Shown: positions 26,286 to 34,661 of the stretch, one piece after another
How positions within the stretch are numbered: position 1 is the first letter of the stretch
Layout of the letters: each line of letters starts with the position of its first letter
Assembly (NCBI GenBank): GCA_002423585.1
Contig: DIWS01000012.1
Location: forward strand, 1 to 64,000
From: Actinobacteria bacterium UBA6100
GTDB lineage: Bacteria > Actinomycetota > Coriobacteriia > Anaerosomatales > Anaerosomataceae
DNA length: 64,000 nt
Direction: 5' to 3'
Translations under genes and position numbers: made by a program
The notes under the pieces: model-generated
Seen by the model: the letters and a program-made list of their open reading frames with translations, nothing else
Databases searched by the model: none
Told to the model about the DNA's origin: nothing

Positions 26286-27025
26286 TAGATCCCCACCGCC
26301 TCGCGGAACGACTTGACCTGTCGCCGCGCCACCGGAACCTGCGTCTCATCGCGATCGGCCACTACCACCATGTACGCGCCGTCGGACCGCACGATCTCCT
26401 TCACCTTGTTCAGGTTGATCATGTAGCTGCGATGCAGGCGCCGGAACGCGTCGGTGGAGAGGCGCTCCTCGAGCTCGGAGAGCGTGAGGTCGACGAGATA
26501 CTGGTTCTCATAGGTGTGCACGTACGTTGACTTGTTCTTTGCCGAGATGTACACGACCTCCTCGAGGTCGAGCAGCACGGTGCGACCGCCCTTGCGCACC
26601 GCAAGCTTGTGGAACTCCCCCTCGGCGACAGGCGCCGCGCCCGCGCGCGGGCGCCCACGCATGAGACTCTGGATGCGCGCCACCATCTCCATGAGATTGA
26701 AAGGCTTGGTCACGTACTGTTGGACACCCTGCTTGAAGGCGAGGATGCGCGCCAGGTCCTGCGTCTTGGCAGTAAGCATGATGACGGGGATGTCGGCGGT
26801 GACGGGATCGTTGCGGATCTCCATCAGCGCCATCCAGCCGTCCACGCGCGGCATCATGATATCGAGCAACACGACGTCGGCAGGGCTGCTGTGCAGGGAA
26901 TCGAGCGCCTCTGCGCCATCGCAGGCCGTGGTGACCTTCATGCCTTCGGCCTCGAGCCCCATGCGAATCATCTCGACGATCGACTCGTCATCATCGACAA
27001 CGAGCACCCTGATCGGATCGGACAC
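26285..27025 (-). CDS. REC-LytTR response regulator
   Basis: 246 residues. The receiver domain (about 1-122) has the acidic cluster VVDDDE, phospho-acceptor D55 in LLDIMMP and the conserved Lys in MLTAK. The C-terminal LytTR DNA-binding domain (about 148-246) includes VVYISAKNKSTYVHTYE and FRRLHRSYMINLNKVKEI. GTG 27025 has GGAGG five bases upstream; the longer open frame upstream was rejected for that reason. No histidine kinase gene is adjacent, so it is an orphan regulator. It is co-transcribed with the DUF916-like gene, and LytTR boxes lie before the small secreted protein: a likely self-contained regulatory circuit. A TACAAT -10 lies at 27104-27109 on the minus strand. Confidence 0.9.
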   Translation of the reverse strand: MSDPIRVLVVDDDESIVEMIRMGLEAEGMKVTTACDGAEALDSLHSSPADVVLLDIMMPRVDGWMALMEIRNDPVTADIPVIMLTAKTQDLARILAFKQGVQQYVTKPFNLMEMVARIQSLMRGRPRAGAAPVAEGEFHKLAVRKGGRTVLLDLEEVVYISAKNKSTYVHTYENQYLVDLTLSELEERLSTDAFRRLHRSYMINLNKVKEIVRSDGAYMVVVADRDETQVPVARRQVKSFREAVGI

Positions 27026-27150
27026 GGCGGCCTCCGAACCCCCTCGAGCGCGGCATGCGCCGTTCGTCAGGTCATCTGCCGAACGGTAGCACCATACGCT
27101 GAGATTGTAGCGCACATGCCGCTCGTCGGGCCATTCTGCCGCCCGACTCT

Positions 27151-28593
27151 CTACCCGGCGGCCCCTGCGAGCCACTCGTCTATGGAACGAGCGGCACGCT
27201 TGCCGGCGCCCATCGCGAGTATGACGGTGGCCGAACCGGTGACGATATCGCCGCCCGCGAAGACGCCGGGCTTGGAGGTCGCACCGTTCTCATCGACGAC
27301 CACGTAGCCTCGGTTGGACACCTCGAGATCGGGCGTGGTCTGCGTGAGGAGCGGGTTAGCACGCGTGCCGATGGCCATGATCACGGTGTCGCAGTCGATC
27401 ACGAACTCGGAGTCCATCACGCACACCGGCGCCCGCCGACCGCTTGCGTCCGGCTCGCCGAGCTCCATACGTGTGGCGGTCATGCCCGTGACCCACCCAT
27501 CGCTCCCGAGTATCGCCTCGGGCGAGCAGAGCATCTTGAACTCGACGCCCTCCTCGCGCGCGTGGTGGACCTCCTCCTTGCGTGCCGGCATCTCGTCAGC
27601 GGTGCGGCGATACACCAGGAAGACCTCCTCGGCGCCAAGGCGCTTGGCGGTACGTGCCGAGTCCATGGCAACATTGCCGCCGCCCACCACGGCCACCTTG
27701 CGACCGCGCATGACCGGCGTGTCGGCCTTCGGGAACTCGTAGGCGCGCATGAGGTTCACGCGCGTGAGGAACTCGTTGGCGGAGTAGACGCCATTGAGGT
27801 TCTCTCCCGGGATGTTCATGAACACCGGCAGCCCGGCGCCGTTGCCCACGAAGACCGCATCGTAGCCCTCGGCCGTCATGAGCTCGTCGAGTGTATACGT
27901 GGCGCCGATCACCATGTCGCAGCGGATCTCCACGCCCATCTCTTCGAGCAGGCCCACCTCGGCCTGCACGATGTGCTTGGGCAGCCGGAACTCGGGGATG
28001 CCGTAGGTGAGCACGCCACCGGTCGCATGCAGGCTCTCGAAGATGGTGACGGCATGGCCGAAGCGGCGCAGTTCGCCCGCGCATGCGAGCCCGGCGGGGC
28101 CGGAGCCCACGATCGCCACGCGCTTGCCGGAATCCGGTCCCACCTGGGGAATGCAGCGGTGCTCGAGCTCACACGTGAGGTCGAAGTCGCCGAGCCAGCG
28201 CTCAAGGCGGCCGATGGCCACCGATTCGCCCTTCTTGGCGAGCACGCAACGGCTCTCGCACTGCTCCTCCTGCGGGCACACACGCCCACAGACGGCCGGG
28301 AGGGCGTTGCGCTCCTTGAGGACGCTCACGGCGTTCGTGTAGTCGCCCTCGATCATGTGGCCGATGAACGACTTGATGTCGATGTTCACCGGGCAGCCCT
28401 CGATGCACGTGGGGACCTTGCACTGCAGACAGCGCTCGGCTTCGGCGCGGGCCATCTCCTCGGTGTAGCCGAGCGTGACCTCGTCGAAGTCACGGGCGCG
28501 CTCGATCGCGCTGCGCTCGGGCATCGGGGTGCGCGGCGCCCGCGACGGTTTGCGGCGGGGACGGTCGGCAGCGGTCTCGTCTACTGGTGGCAT
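27151..28593 (-). CDS. nfnB: NfnB / glutamate-synthase small-chain-like NAD(P)H oxidoreductase
   Basis: 480 residues. The N-terminal domain holds two 4Fe-4S clusters (ERCLQCKVPTCIEGCPV and CGRVCPQEEQCESRC). Two Rossmann dinucleotide-binding motifs follow (VAIVGSGPAGLACAGEL and VAVVGGGNVAMDSARTA), as in the GltD/GltA superfamily. Its partner gene directly upstream encodes an NfnA-type FAD/2Fe-2S subunit, so the pair most likely forms the ferredoxin-NADP+ transhydrogenase NfnAB, which bifurcates electrons between NADH, NADPH and ferredoxin in anaerobes. ATG 28593 has GAGGAAG upstream and overlaps the nfnA end by 13 bases. SudAB (sulfide dehydrogenase) is the main alternative name. Confidence 0.88.
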   Translation of the reverse strand: MPPVDETAADRPRRKPSRAPRTPMPERSAIERARDFDEVTLGYTEEMARAEAERCLQCKVPTCIEGCPVNIDIKSFIGHMIEGDYTNAVSVLKERNALPAVCGRVCPQEEQCESRCVLAKKGESVAIGRLERWLGDFDLTCELEHRCIPQVGPDSGKRVAIVGSGPAGLACAGELRRFGHAVTIFESLHATGGVLTYGIPEFRLPKHIVQAEVGLLEEMGVEIRCDMVIGATYTLDELMTAEGYDAVFVGNGAGLPVFMNIPGENLNGVYSANEFLTRVNLMRAYEFPKADTPVMRGRKVAVVGGGNVAMDSARTAKRLGAEEVFLVYRRTADEMPARKEEVHHAREEGVEFKMLCSPEAILGSDGWVTGMTATRMELGEPDASGRRAPVCVMDSEFVIDCDTVIMAIGTRANPLLTQTTPDLEVSNRGYVVVDENGATSKPGVFAGGDIVTGSATVILAMGAGKRAARSIDEWLAGAAG

Positions 28594-29420
28594 GAGCACT
28601 TCCTCGAGTAGTCGGCGTCGGCTTCGCGCTCCAGGTCGTTGTACACGCGCTGGCGGTTCATGAGCTCCTCGAAATCGACCTGATGCCCGTCGAAGTCGGG
28701 GCCATCGACGCAGCCGAACTTGGTCTCCCCGCCCACGGTGCAGCGGCACGCGCCGCACATGCCCGTACCATCGACCATGATCGGATTCAGCGAGACCACC
28801 GTCGGCACGCCGAACTCGCGCGTGGTGGCGGCGCAGAACTTCATCATGATCACCGGGCCGATCGCCATCGCATGATCGACCGCTCGCGCCTCGCAGAGCT
28901 CCTTGAGCGGCGCGGTCACGAGGTCCTTGCGCCCGGCTGAACCGTCATCGGTCGTGATGATGAGCTCCTTCAGCGGCAGGGCGCGGAACTCATCTTCCAG
29001 GATCAGTAGATCGGCGTTCCGCGCACCGACGATCACGGTGACCTCGGCGCCCGCGTCGCACATCGCGCGCGCCACCGGGTACGCCACCGCGGCGCCCACG
29101 CCGCCGCCCACCACCACAGCGCGCCCGATGCCCTCGACATGGGTGGGAACGCCCAGCGGCCCGACCACATCGGCGAGCGAGTCGCCCACGCACAGATGTG
29201 AGAGGTGGTGCGTGGTCTTGCCCACCCGCATGAAGATGAAGCGGATCCAGCCTTCTTTGGCGGACCAGTCCGAGAACGTGAGCGGGATGCGCTCGCCACC
29301 CTCGGCGATGCGGAGCATCAGGAACTGCCCGGCTTTGGCTTTGGCGGCGATCGCGGGCGCCTGCACGCCCAGCTCGAAGACGGAGTCGGAGAGTTGACGG
29401 GCGTGGACGATCGGGAACAT
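28581..29420 (-). CDS. nfnA: NfnA / ferredoxin-NADP reductase-like subunit
   Basis: 279 residues. Order: FAD-binding barrel (about 1-95; FLMLRIAEGGERIPLTFSD), NAD-binding domain (VVVGGGVGAAVAYPVARAM at about 105-125), then a C-terminal Cys-rich loop binding a 2Fe-2S cluster (GMCGACRCTVGGETKFGC). This matches subunit A of NfnAB and the PyrK-like family. ATG 29420 has GGAGG upstream. Tight coupling with nfnB supports a heterodimer. The start site region shares a short divergent interval with the ApbE lipoprotein. Confidence 0.88.
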   Translation of the reverse strand: MFPIVHARQLSDSVFELGVQAPAIAAKAKAGQFLMLRIAEGGERIPLTFSDWSAKEGWIRFIFMRVGKTTHHLSHLCVGDSLADVVGPLGVPTHVEGIGRAVVVGGGVGAAVAYPVARAMCDAGAEVTVIVGARNADLLILEDEFRALPLKELIITTDDGSAGRKDLVTAPLKELCEARAVDHAMAIGPVIMMKFCAATTREFGVPTVVSLNPIMVDGTGMCGACRCTVGGETKFGCVDGPDFDGHQVDFEELMNRQRVYNDLEREADADYSRKCSCHQ

Positions 29421-29467
29421 GGGGCCTCCGGGGTTGCTACACTGGCGTGGCCGGACACGTGCCGACA

Positions 29468-29495
29468 AGTATACCCATCACCGAAAGGCAGGCAA
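29468..29495 (-). promoter_or_regulatory. Promoter of nfnAB
   Basis: On the minus strand TTGCCT (29490-29495) and TATACT (29468-29473) are 16 bases apart. The -35 element overlaps the first base of the divergent apbE start codon, so transcription of the two units may interfere. Confidence 0.6.
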
Positions 29496-30553
29496 TGGGG
29501 TCCGCTCGCACCCTGATCGCGCTTCTCGTGGCCCTCTGTGCGCTCACGACAGTGACCGGCTGCGGCCCCCGCGACGAGCCTGTGGTCGAGAGCCGGGAGG
29601 CGCTCGGCACGGTCGTGAGCATCACGGCGTACGGACCGGACGAGAAGGCGGTACGCGACGCGATCGGTGATGCCTTCGCGGTGATGGCCGAGGTGGAGGC
29701 CGAGCTCGACGCGTACGACGAGACCTCCGCGCTCGCGGCGTTCAACGCCGATCCGTACCGGCCCACCGAGCTCCCGGGCGCCGCACGGCAGATCCTCGAC
29801 GAGATCGTCGCGCTCGGCGTCCCCGGCGAGTTCTCACCCTCGCTGCTGGCGGTCACGCGCCTCTACGGCTTCGAGGAGGAAGGGCGCGTGCCCGATCCCG
29901 CCGATCTCGCTCTCGCGGTGCTCGCAGCGAGCCGGTTCGGATGCGACGGTGACGGCGGCGCCTCGTTCGCCCGTCTCGCCACCGTCGACGCGCGCCTCGA
30001 GCCAGGCGGGGACCTCGCCCCCGGGCTCGATCTGGGAGGGGCTGCCAAGGGCCTCGCGATGGACCGCGCACGGGAGGCGTTGCGAGAGAGCGGCGCCGTG
30101 AGCGCCGCACTCATCACCGCAGGAAGCAGCACGGTCACCTTCGGCACCAAGCCTGACGGCAGCGCATGGCGCATCGGGATCGAGGATCCGCGCGACCCCG
30201 AGACCGTGGTCGCGACCTTCGCGTTCACCTCCGACGGTGCGCTCTCCACCTCGGGCGACTACCAGCGCTACTTCGAGGCGGACGGCAGACGCTACCACCA
30301 CATCCTGGACCCCGCGACAGGGCTGCCCGCGGCGGGCGTCCGCTCGCTCACGGTCGCGGGCGCGAGCCTGTCGGGGCTGGACAGCGACATCCTCTCGACC
30401 GCGCTGTTCGTGGGTGGCATCGAGAGCGCGGCCGCTTATGCGGACGAGAACGGCCTCGCGCTGTACACCGTGGACGACGAGGGGCAGGCACTGCTCGTGC
30501 CTGCCCCTGCATCCAGCGGACTGACGGTGGCCGAAACGGCCCTACCCCGCTAG
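29495..30553 (+). CDS. apbE: ApbE-family FAD:protein FMN transferase lipoprotein
   Basis: 352 residues. The signal peptide ends in a lipobox (VTGC), so the mature protein is lipid-anchored outside the membrane. The ApbE domain is complete: GTVVSITAYG, the FAD-binding LDLGGAAKGLAMDRA, AALITAGSSTVTFG and the C-terminal YHHILDPATGLPA and LDSDILSTALF with metal-binding Asp. These enzymes attach FMN covalently to Thr in Rnf/Nqr-type or extracellular flavoproteins, consistent with flavin-based electron transfer outside the cell. ATG 29495 has AAAGG upstream. Possible substrates are not encoded in this window. Confidence 0.92.
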   Translation: MGSARTLIALLVALCALTTVTGCGPRDEPVVESREALGTVVSITAYGPDEKAVRDAIGDAFAVMAEVEAELDAYDETSALAAFNADPYRPTELPGAARQILDEIVALGVPGEFSPSLLAVTRLYGFEEEGRVPDPADLALAVLAASRFGCDGDGGASFARLATVDARLEPGGDLAPGLDLGGAAKGLAMDRAREALRESGAVSAALITAGSSTVTFGTKPDGSAWRIGIEDPRDPETVVATFAFTSDGALSTSGDYQRYFEADGRRYHHILDPATGLPAAGVRSLTVAGASLSGLDSDILSTALFVGGIESAAAYADENGLALYTVDDEGQALLVPAPASSGLTVAETALPR

Positions 30554-30921
30554 ATCATGCCCTTCACGATGCCGTAGATGAGCGGTACTTCGACCGACTC
30601 GCCCTTGTTCGCCTTGATGGCCATGACGATCTGATAGATCAGTGCCGCGAGCGACGCGATACCGAACGTGATCGTCGAGAGCACGGCCCCCGCGAGCCAG
30701 ACGCCTGCCGCCTGGACGACATGCGACTTGAGCCACGCGCTGTCTTTGTACTGATCGAGTGCGAGGGCGATAAGCCCCAGCGGCGCGAAGATCCAACCCA
30801 GAAGCGCTGCGGTCCTGAGGCTGCTGTCCGGCGCATCTCCGCCAGCCACAGGCGGAGGAACTGCGGGACCCGGTGGCGGCGGTGTCGGTGACGGAGGCGT
30901 GCCCTGGAAGTCATCACTCAT
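30550..30921 (-). CDS. DUF4870-family membrane protein
   Basis: 123 residues. A Pro/Gly-rich N-terminus (about 1-40) precedes three hydrophobic segments (LLGWIFAPLGLIALAL, AAGVWLAGAVLSTITFGIA, LAALIYQIVMAI), the pattern of DUF4870/Tic20-like small membrane proteins. The function is unknown. ATG 30921 with GAGGAGG upstream was chosen. The 3' end overlaps the apbE stop by four bases, tail to tail. Confidence 0.8.
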   Translation of the reverse strand: MSDDFQGTPPSPTPPPPGPAVPPPVAGGDAPDSSLRTAALLGWIFAPLGLIALALDQYKDSAWLKSHVVQAAGVWLAGAVLSTITFGIASLAALIYQIVMAIKANKGESVEVPLIYGIVKGMI

Positions 30922-30973
30922 GTGTAACCCCTCCTCGTTGAGCATTGCGCCCGACGCCAACGTCAGGCTTCGT

Positions 30974-31003
30974 TTGCACTATACCCCTCTACGCTGGTAG
31001 AAT
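30974..31003 (+). promoter_or_regulatory. Promoter of the M23 peptidase gene
   Basis: TTGCAC (30974-30979) and TAGAAT (30998-31003), 18 bases apart, 66 bases before the start codon. Confidence 0.6.
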
Positions 31004-31069
31004 CGCGCCTGGAGCGCCTTCCGGCGGGAGTTTCTTCCTGTAGACAGAACCGCCCGGAGGAAACACACC

Positions 31070-32302
31070 ATGCATCGTAGCCGCGCTATCAGAGCAGCCC
31101 TCTCGCTCGCCCTCGTGTTCACCTTCCTCGCCGTCCCGTTCGCCAATGGCGCCACCGAGGCCGATCTGCGTGCGCACGAGACTGCTGCGCGCGACGCGAG
31201 GCGGGCCGCCGAGGCTGCGGAGAACGAAGCTGACCGGCTCGCGGCCGAAGCGGCCCAGCTCGATGCAACCATCTCGGCGATCCAAGTGGACATCGACGCG
31301 ATCGCTGATGACGTCGCGGCCGCCGTGGAGCGCACCAGCCGCCTTCAGGCGGAGGTCGACGCGCTCAAGGTCCAGGTCGACTCGAAGCAGGCCCAGATCG
31401 AGGCCACCCAGGCCGAGTACAAGCGCCAGCAGGAGCTCCTCGCCGACCGGGTGCAGACCACCTACAAGAACTCCGACTTCATCTACTTCGAGCTGTTGCT
31501 CGAAGCGAAGGACATAGAGGACCTCATAACGCGCACCACGATGGTCCAGCGCGTCATCCAGTCGAACTCGGACCTGGCGCAGACGCTCAAGGACACCCGC
31601 ATCGCGATCGAGAAGAGCAAGGCCGAGATCGAGCGGGACATGCTCGCGGTGGACGCGAAGCGCGCCGAGGCTGAGGTCGTGCAGAACCAGCTCCTCGCCC
31701 TGCGGTCGGCGCACCAGTCCAAACTCAACGCGCAGAAGGCAGCACAGAACGAGAAAGAGAGCCTCGTCGCCGAGAACGAGGCCAACGCGGCACGGCTTCG
31801 CGCGCAGGCCGAGGCCGAAGATGCCGAGTCCGCCAAGATCGCCCGTGAGCTCTACGGAAGCGGCTCCGGCTACTTCTCGGGCGTCATGGCCTTCCCTGTT
31901 CCCGGCTTCGAGCAGACGCCCACAGGCGGATCGGCATTCGGATATCGGATCCATCCGATCCTCGGCTACAGCAAGCTCCACACCGGCATCGACATCGGTG
32001 GGCGGGCCGTGGGCAAGGACATCAACGGTGCGACGATCGTTGCCGCAGCTGACGGCAAGGTCATCTACACCGGCTACCGCGGCGGTTACGGCAACTGCGT
32101 GATCATCGACCACGGCAATGGCGTCGCCACGCTCTACGCGCACATGCAGACGGGTAGCATCAGCGTGAAGGTCGGGCAGAGCGTCGATCGGCGCCAGGCG
32201 ATCGGCAAGGTCGGCAGCACGGGACTCTCCACCGGGCCGCACCTGCACTTCGAGGTGAGGATCAACGGGACGCCCGTCGATCCGATGCCCTACCTCAAGT
32301 AA
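31070..32302 (+). CDS. Secreted coiled-coil M23 metallopeptidase (EnvC/murein hydrolase-like)
   Basis: 410 residues. Signal peptide (about 1-25), long Ala/Glu-rich coiled coil (about 28-255), then a LytM/M23 domain. The zinc ligands are intact: HTGID (HxxxD) and HLHFEV (HxH), so it should be an active endopeptidase cutting peptidoglycan cross-links. It has the same coiled-coil-plus-hydrolase design as the NlpC/P60 protein near the start of the window, and the N-terminal part is also CwlO/FtsEX-partner-like. A promoter is seen just upstream. Confidence 0.92.
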   Translation: MHRSRAIRAALSLALVFTFLAVPFANGATEADLRAHETAARDARRAAEAAENEADRLAAEAAQLDATISAIQVDIDAIADDVAAAVERTSRLQAEVDALKVQVDSKQAQIEATQAEYKRQQELLADRVQTTYKNSDFIYFELLLEAKDIEDLITRTTMVQRVIQSNSDLAQTLKDTRIAIEKSKAEIERDMLAVDAKRAEAEVVQNQLLALRSAHQSKLNAQKAAQNEKESLVAENEANAARLRAQAEAEDAESAKIARELYGSGSGYFSGVMAFPVPGFEQTPTGGSAFGYRIHPILGYSKLHTGIDIGGRAVGKDINGATIVAAADGKVIYTGYRGGYGNCVIIDHGNGVATLYAHMQTGSISVKVGQSVDRRQAIGKVGSTGLSTGPHLHFEVRINGTPVDPMPYLK

Positions 32303-32351
32303 GACGTCCGCGCGGACCGCGCAATACAGCCCCCGAGATCGGGCAGAACCC

Positions 32352-32918
32352 CTACCCCGCGTTGTACTCCTGCATGGCGGAGTCCACTCCGCGTTCGAGC
32401 ACATGCAGCACAGCCTGCGCAGCGTGAGGGACCATGTCGGCGAGCTTCCCGGCCACGGGCCTGCTCATCGGCTCCAGCACGTAGTCAGCGGGATCCTGGC
32501 GCCCGGGCGGGCGGCCGATACCGAGACGAACCCGGGGAAAGTCCCCCGTGCCGAGCGCCTCGGCCAGCGAGCGCAAGCCGTTGTGGCCGCCATGGCCGCC
32601 ACCGCGCTTCACGCGGACGGTCTCCTCAGGCAGATCGAGGTCGTCGTGGATGATGATGATGTCGGCCGGCACAGCGTCGTACGCCTTCGCGAGCTTGGCG
32701 ATGGCCTTGCCCGACAGGTTCATGTAGGTCTGTGGCTTGACAAGCACAAGGTCGTCATCACCGAAACGGACGAGGCCGACCTTAGCGCCGGCCTCGTCCT
32801 TCCAGTAACTCACGCGCAGGTTCTCGGCGAGCAGATCGACCACCATGAACCCCGCGTTGTGTCGCGTGTTGTCGTACTCCGGGCCCGGATTACCGAGCCC
32901 AACCACGATACGTGCCAT
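32352..32918 (-). CDS. pth: Peptidyl-tRNA hydrolase
   Basis: 188 residues, normal length. GLGNPGPEYDNTRHNAGF contains the catalytic His and substrate-gripping Asn; KPQTYMNLSG, HDDLDLP and RGGGHGGHNGLRS are the other family signatures. It recycles peptidyl-tRNA dropped from ribosomes. ATG 32918 was chosen over the much longer open frame upstream, which overlaps rplY. It is the last gene of the conserved glmU-prs-ctc-pth run. Confidence 0.96.
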   Translation of the reverse strand: MARIVVGLGNPGPEYDNTRHNAGFMVVDLLAENLRVSYWKDEAGAKVGLVRFGDDDLVLVKPQTYMNLSGKAIAKLAKAYDAVPADIIIIHDDLDLPEETVRVKRGGGHGGHNGLRSLAEALGTGDFPRVRLGIGRPPGRQDPADYVLEPMSRPVAGKLADMVPHAAQAVLHVLERGVDSAMQEYNAG

Positions 32919-32928
32919 CGGGTGCTGA

Positions 32929-33570
32929 CTACTCCTCGGCCGCTTCGGTCTCCTTGCCCACCTCGGGCACTTCGGTGATCTCGCCCTCCGCCGCGACGAC
33001 CTCTTCCTCGACCGACGGCGGCATGCACGATGCGATGAGCGTCTCGGGCTCGTCGAGCAGCGTGACTCCCACCGGCGCCACCAGGTCGGCCACGGTGAAA
33101 GAGTCGCCGATGTTGAGGGCGGACACATCCACCTCGACGTGCTCCGGCAGGTCCTTCGGGCGAGCCTCGATCTTCAGCTCGCGAAGCGAGTGCATGACCA
33201 CGCCACCGACCTTCTCGCCTTCGGCACTTCCGATGAAGTCGATGGCGACCGTGGTCTGCAGTGTCTGGCCCATATCGACCGCCCAGAAGTCGATGTGCTG
33301 GATCGCACCCTTGATCTCCTCGTGGCGCACTTCCTTGATGATCACGTCGAGCGCCTTGCCCTGGCCCTCGATGTTCAGATCGACGAGCGTCGAGCCGACG
33401 CTCGCCTCACGCAGCAGGTGCTCGAACTCGCGACGATCGACCGACAGTGACTGCGCCTCGACCTTCGGTCCGTAGACCACTGCGGGGACGAGTCCTTCGG
33501 CGGCCAGCTTGTGGCTGGACTTGCCGGTGACCTCGCGGACTTTGGCGTTCAGTTTGATGACATGCGTCAT
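32929..33570 (-). CDS. rplY: 50S ribosomal protein L25, CTC form
   Basis: 213 residues. The N-terminal L25 domain (about 1-92; LVPAVVYGPKVEAQSL) binds 5S rRNA, and the C-terminal TL5/CTC domain (about 93-185) ends in a Glu-rich tail. The long CTC form is typical of Gram-positives and Thermus, where it is linked to general stress. ATG 33570 has GGAGGG upstream. It lies between prs and pth, as ctc does in Bacillus. Confidence 0.94.
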   Translation of the reverse strand: MTHVIKLNAKVREVTGKSSHKLAAEGLVPAVVYGPKVEAQSLSVDRREFEHLLREASVGSTLVDLNIEGQGKALDVIIKEVRHEEIKGAIQHIDFWAVDMGQTLQTTVAIDFIGSAEGEKVGGVVMHSLRELKIEARPKDLPEHVEVDVSALNIGDSFTVADLVAPVGVTLLDEPETLIASCMPPSVEEEVVAAEGEITEVPEVGKETEAAEE

Positions 33571-33626
33571 GTGGTGCTCCCTCCTTGGTTGCCGACGGCG
33601 CGATCACGCCGCGCGGGTGCTCTGTC

Positions 33627-34592
33627 CTAGAGCTGGAAATCCGGATCGAACAGCTCGGAGACCGAGTCGTCGTTGTACACGTTCTGGATGGCACGCGCGA
33701 ACAGCGGCGCCACCGATAGCACGCGGATCTTGCCGTGGAGTCGTTCCTCGGGGATCGGGAGCGTGTTGGTGATCACGACCTCCTCGATCGGCGCCGTCTC
33801 GATGCGGTCGAATGCCGGCGGCGAGAACAGACCGTGCGTCGCTGTGACCCAGACCCGGGCGGCACCCTTCTGGATGAGCGCCTTCGCGCCCTCGGTCACC
33901 GAACCGGCCGTGTCGATCATGTCGTCGGCCACGATACAGTTCTTGCCCGCCACCTCGCCGATCACGTGGGTGATCTCGGCGATGTTGTGCTCGGGCCGCC
34001 CCTTGTGAAGGATCGCGAGCCCGGCACCGAGCATATCCGCCATCTTCTTGGCGGCCTTCACGCGACCGACGTCGGGTGACACGACCACGAGGTCGTCGAG
34101 GTTCAGCCCCTCGAAGTAGTCGGCGAGGATCGGGAGAGCCGTGAGGTGGTTCACCGGCTGGTTGAAGAAGCCCTGGATCTGGCCCTGGTGCAGGTCCATC
34201 GCTATGACCCGTTCCGCGCCGGCCACGGTGAGCAGATCGGCGACCAACTTCGCCGTTATCGGCTCGCGTGCCGCCGACTTCTTGTCCTGCCGTGCGTAGG
34301 CGTAGTGCGGGACGACAGCGGTGATGCAGCGGGCGCTCGCCCGCTTGGCAGCATCGATCATGATGAGCAGCTCCATGAGAGCGGCATTGACCGGCTGGCA
34401 CATGGATTGGACGAGGAAGATGTCTGCCCCGCGCACGCTCTCCAGGTAGCGAACGTAGATCTCACCGTTGGCGAACTTTGAGATCTTGATGTTGCCGAGC
34501 TCGACACCGAGATGCCGGGCGATGTCCTCCGACAACTCATGGTTGTGCGTGCCGGAGAAGACCATCATGCGCTTGCCTGGTGCAGAGATCAT
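33627..34592 (-). CDS. prs: Ribose-phosphate pyrophosphokinase
   Basis: 321 residues. It makes PRPP from ribose-5-phosphate and ATP for nucleotide, His and Trp synthesis. Family marks are FANGEIYVRYLESVRGAD, VPHYAYARQDKK, DLHQGQIQGFF and the PRPP-binding loop VADDMIDTAGSVT. Length and motifs are normal (class I). ATG 34592 lies 69 bases after the shortened glmU. Confidence 0.96.
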   Translation of the reverse strand: MISAPGKRMMVFSGTHNHELSEDIARHLGVELGNIKISKFANGEIYVRYLESVRGADIFLVQSMCQPVNAALMELLIMIDAAKRASARCITAVVPHYAYARQDKKSAAREPITAKLVADLLTVAGAERVIAMDLHQGQIQGFFNQPVNHLTALPILADYFEGLNLDDLVVVSPDVGRVKAAKKMADMLGAGLAILHKGRPEHNIAEITHVIGEVAGKNCIVADDMIDTAGSVTEGAKALIQKGAARVWVTATHGLFSPPAFDRIETAPIEEVVITNTLPIPEERLHGKIRVLSVAPLFARAIQNVYNDDSVSELFDPDFQL

Positions 34593-34661
34593 TACGCTGT
34601 CGCTCCCTTGACCCTCGCGGTGCCGAACGTGCTTCCCACGCGCATCTGCGCTCCGTCGCCT

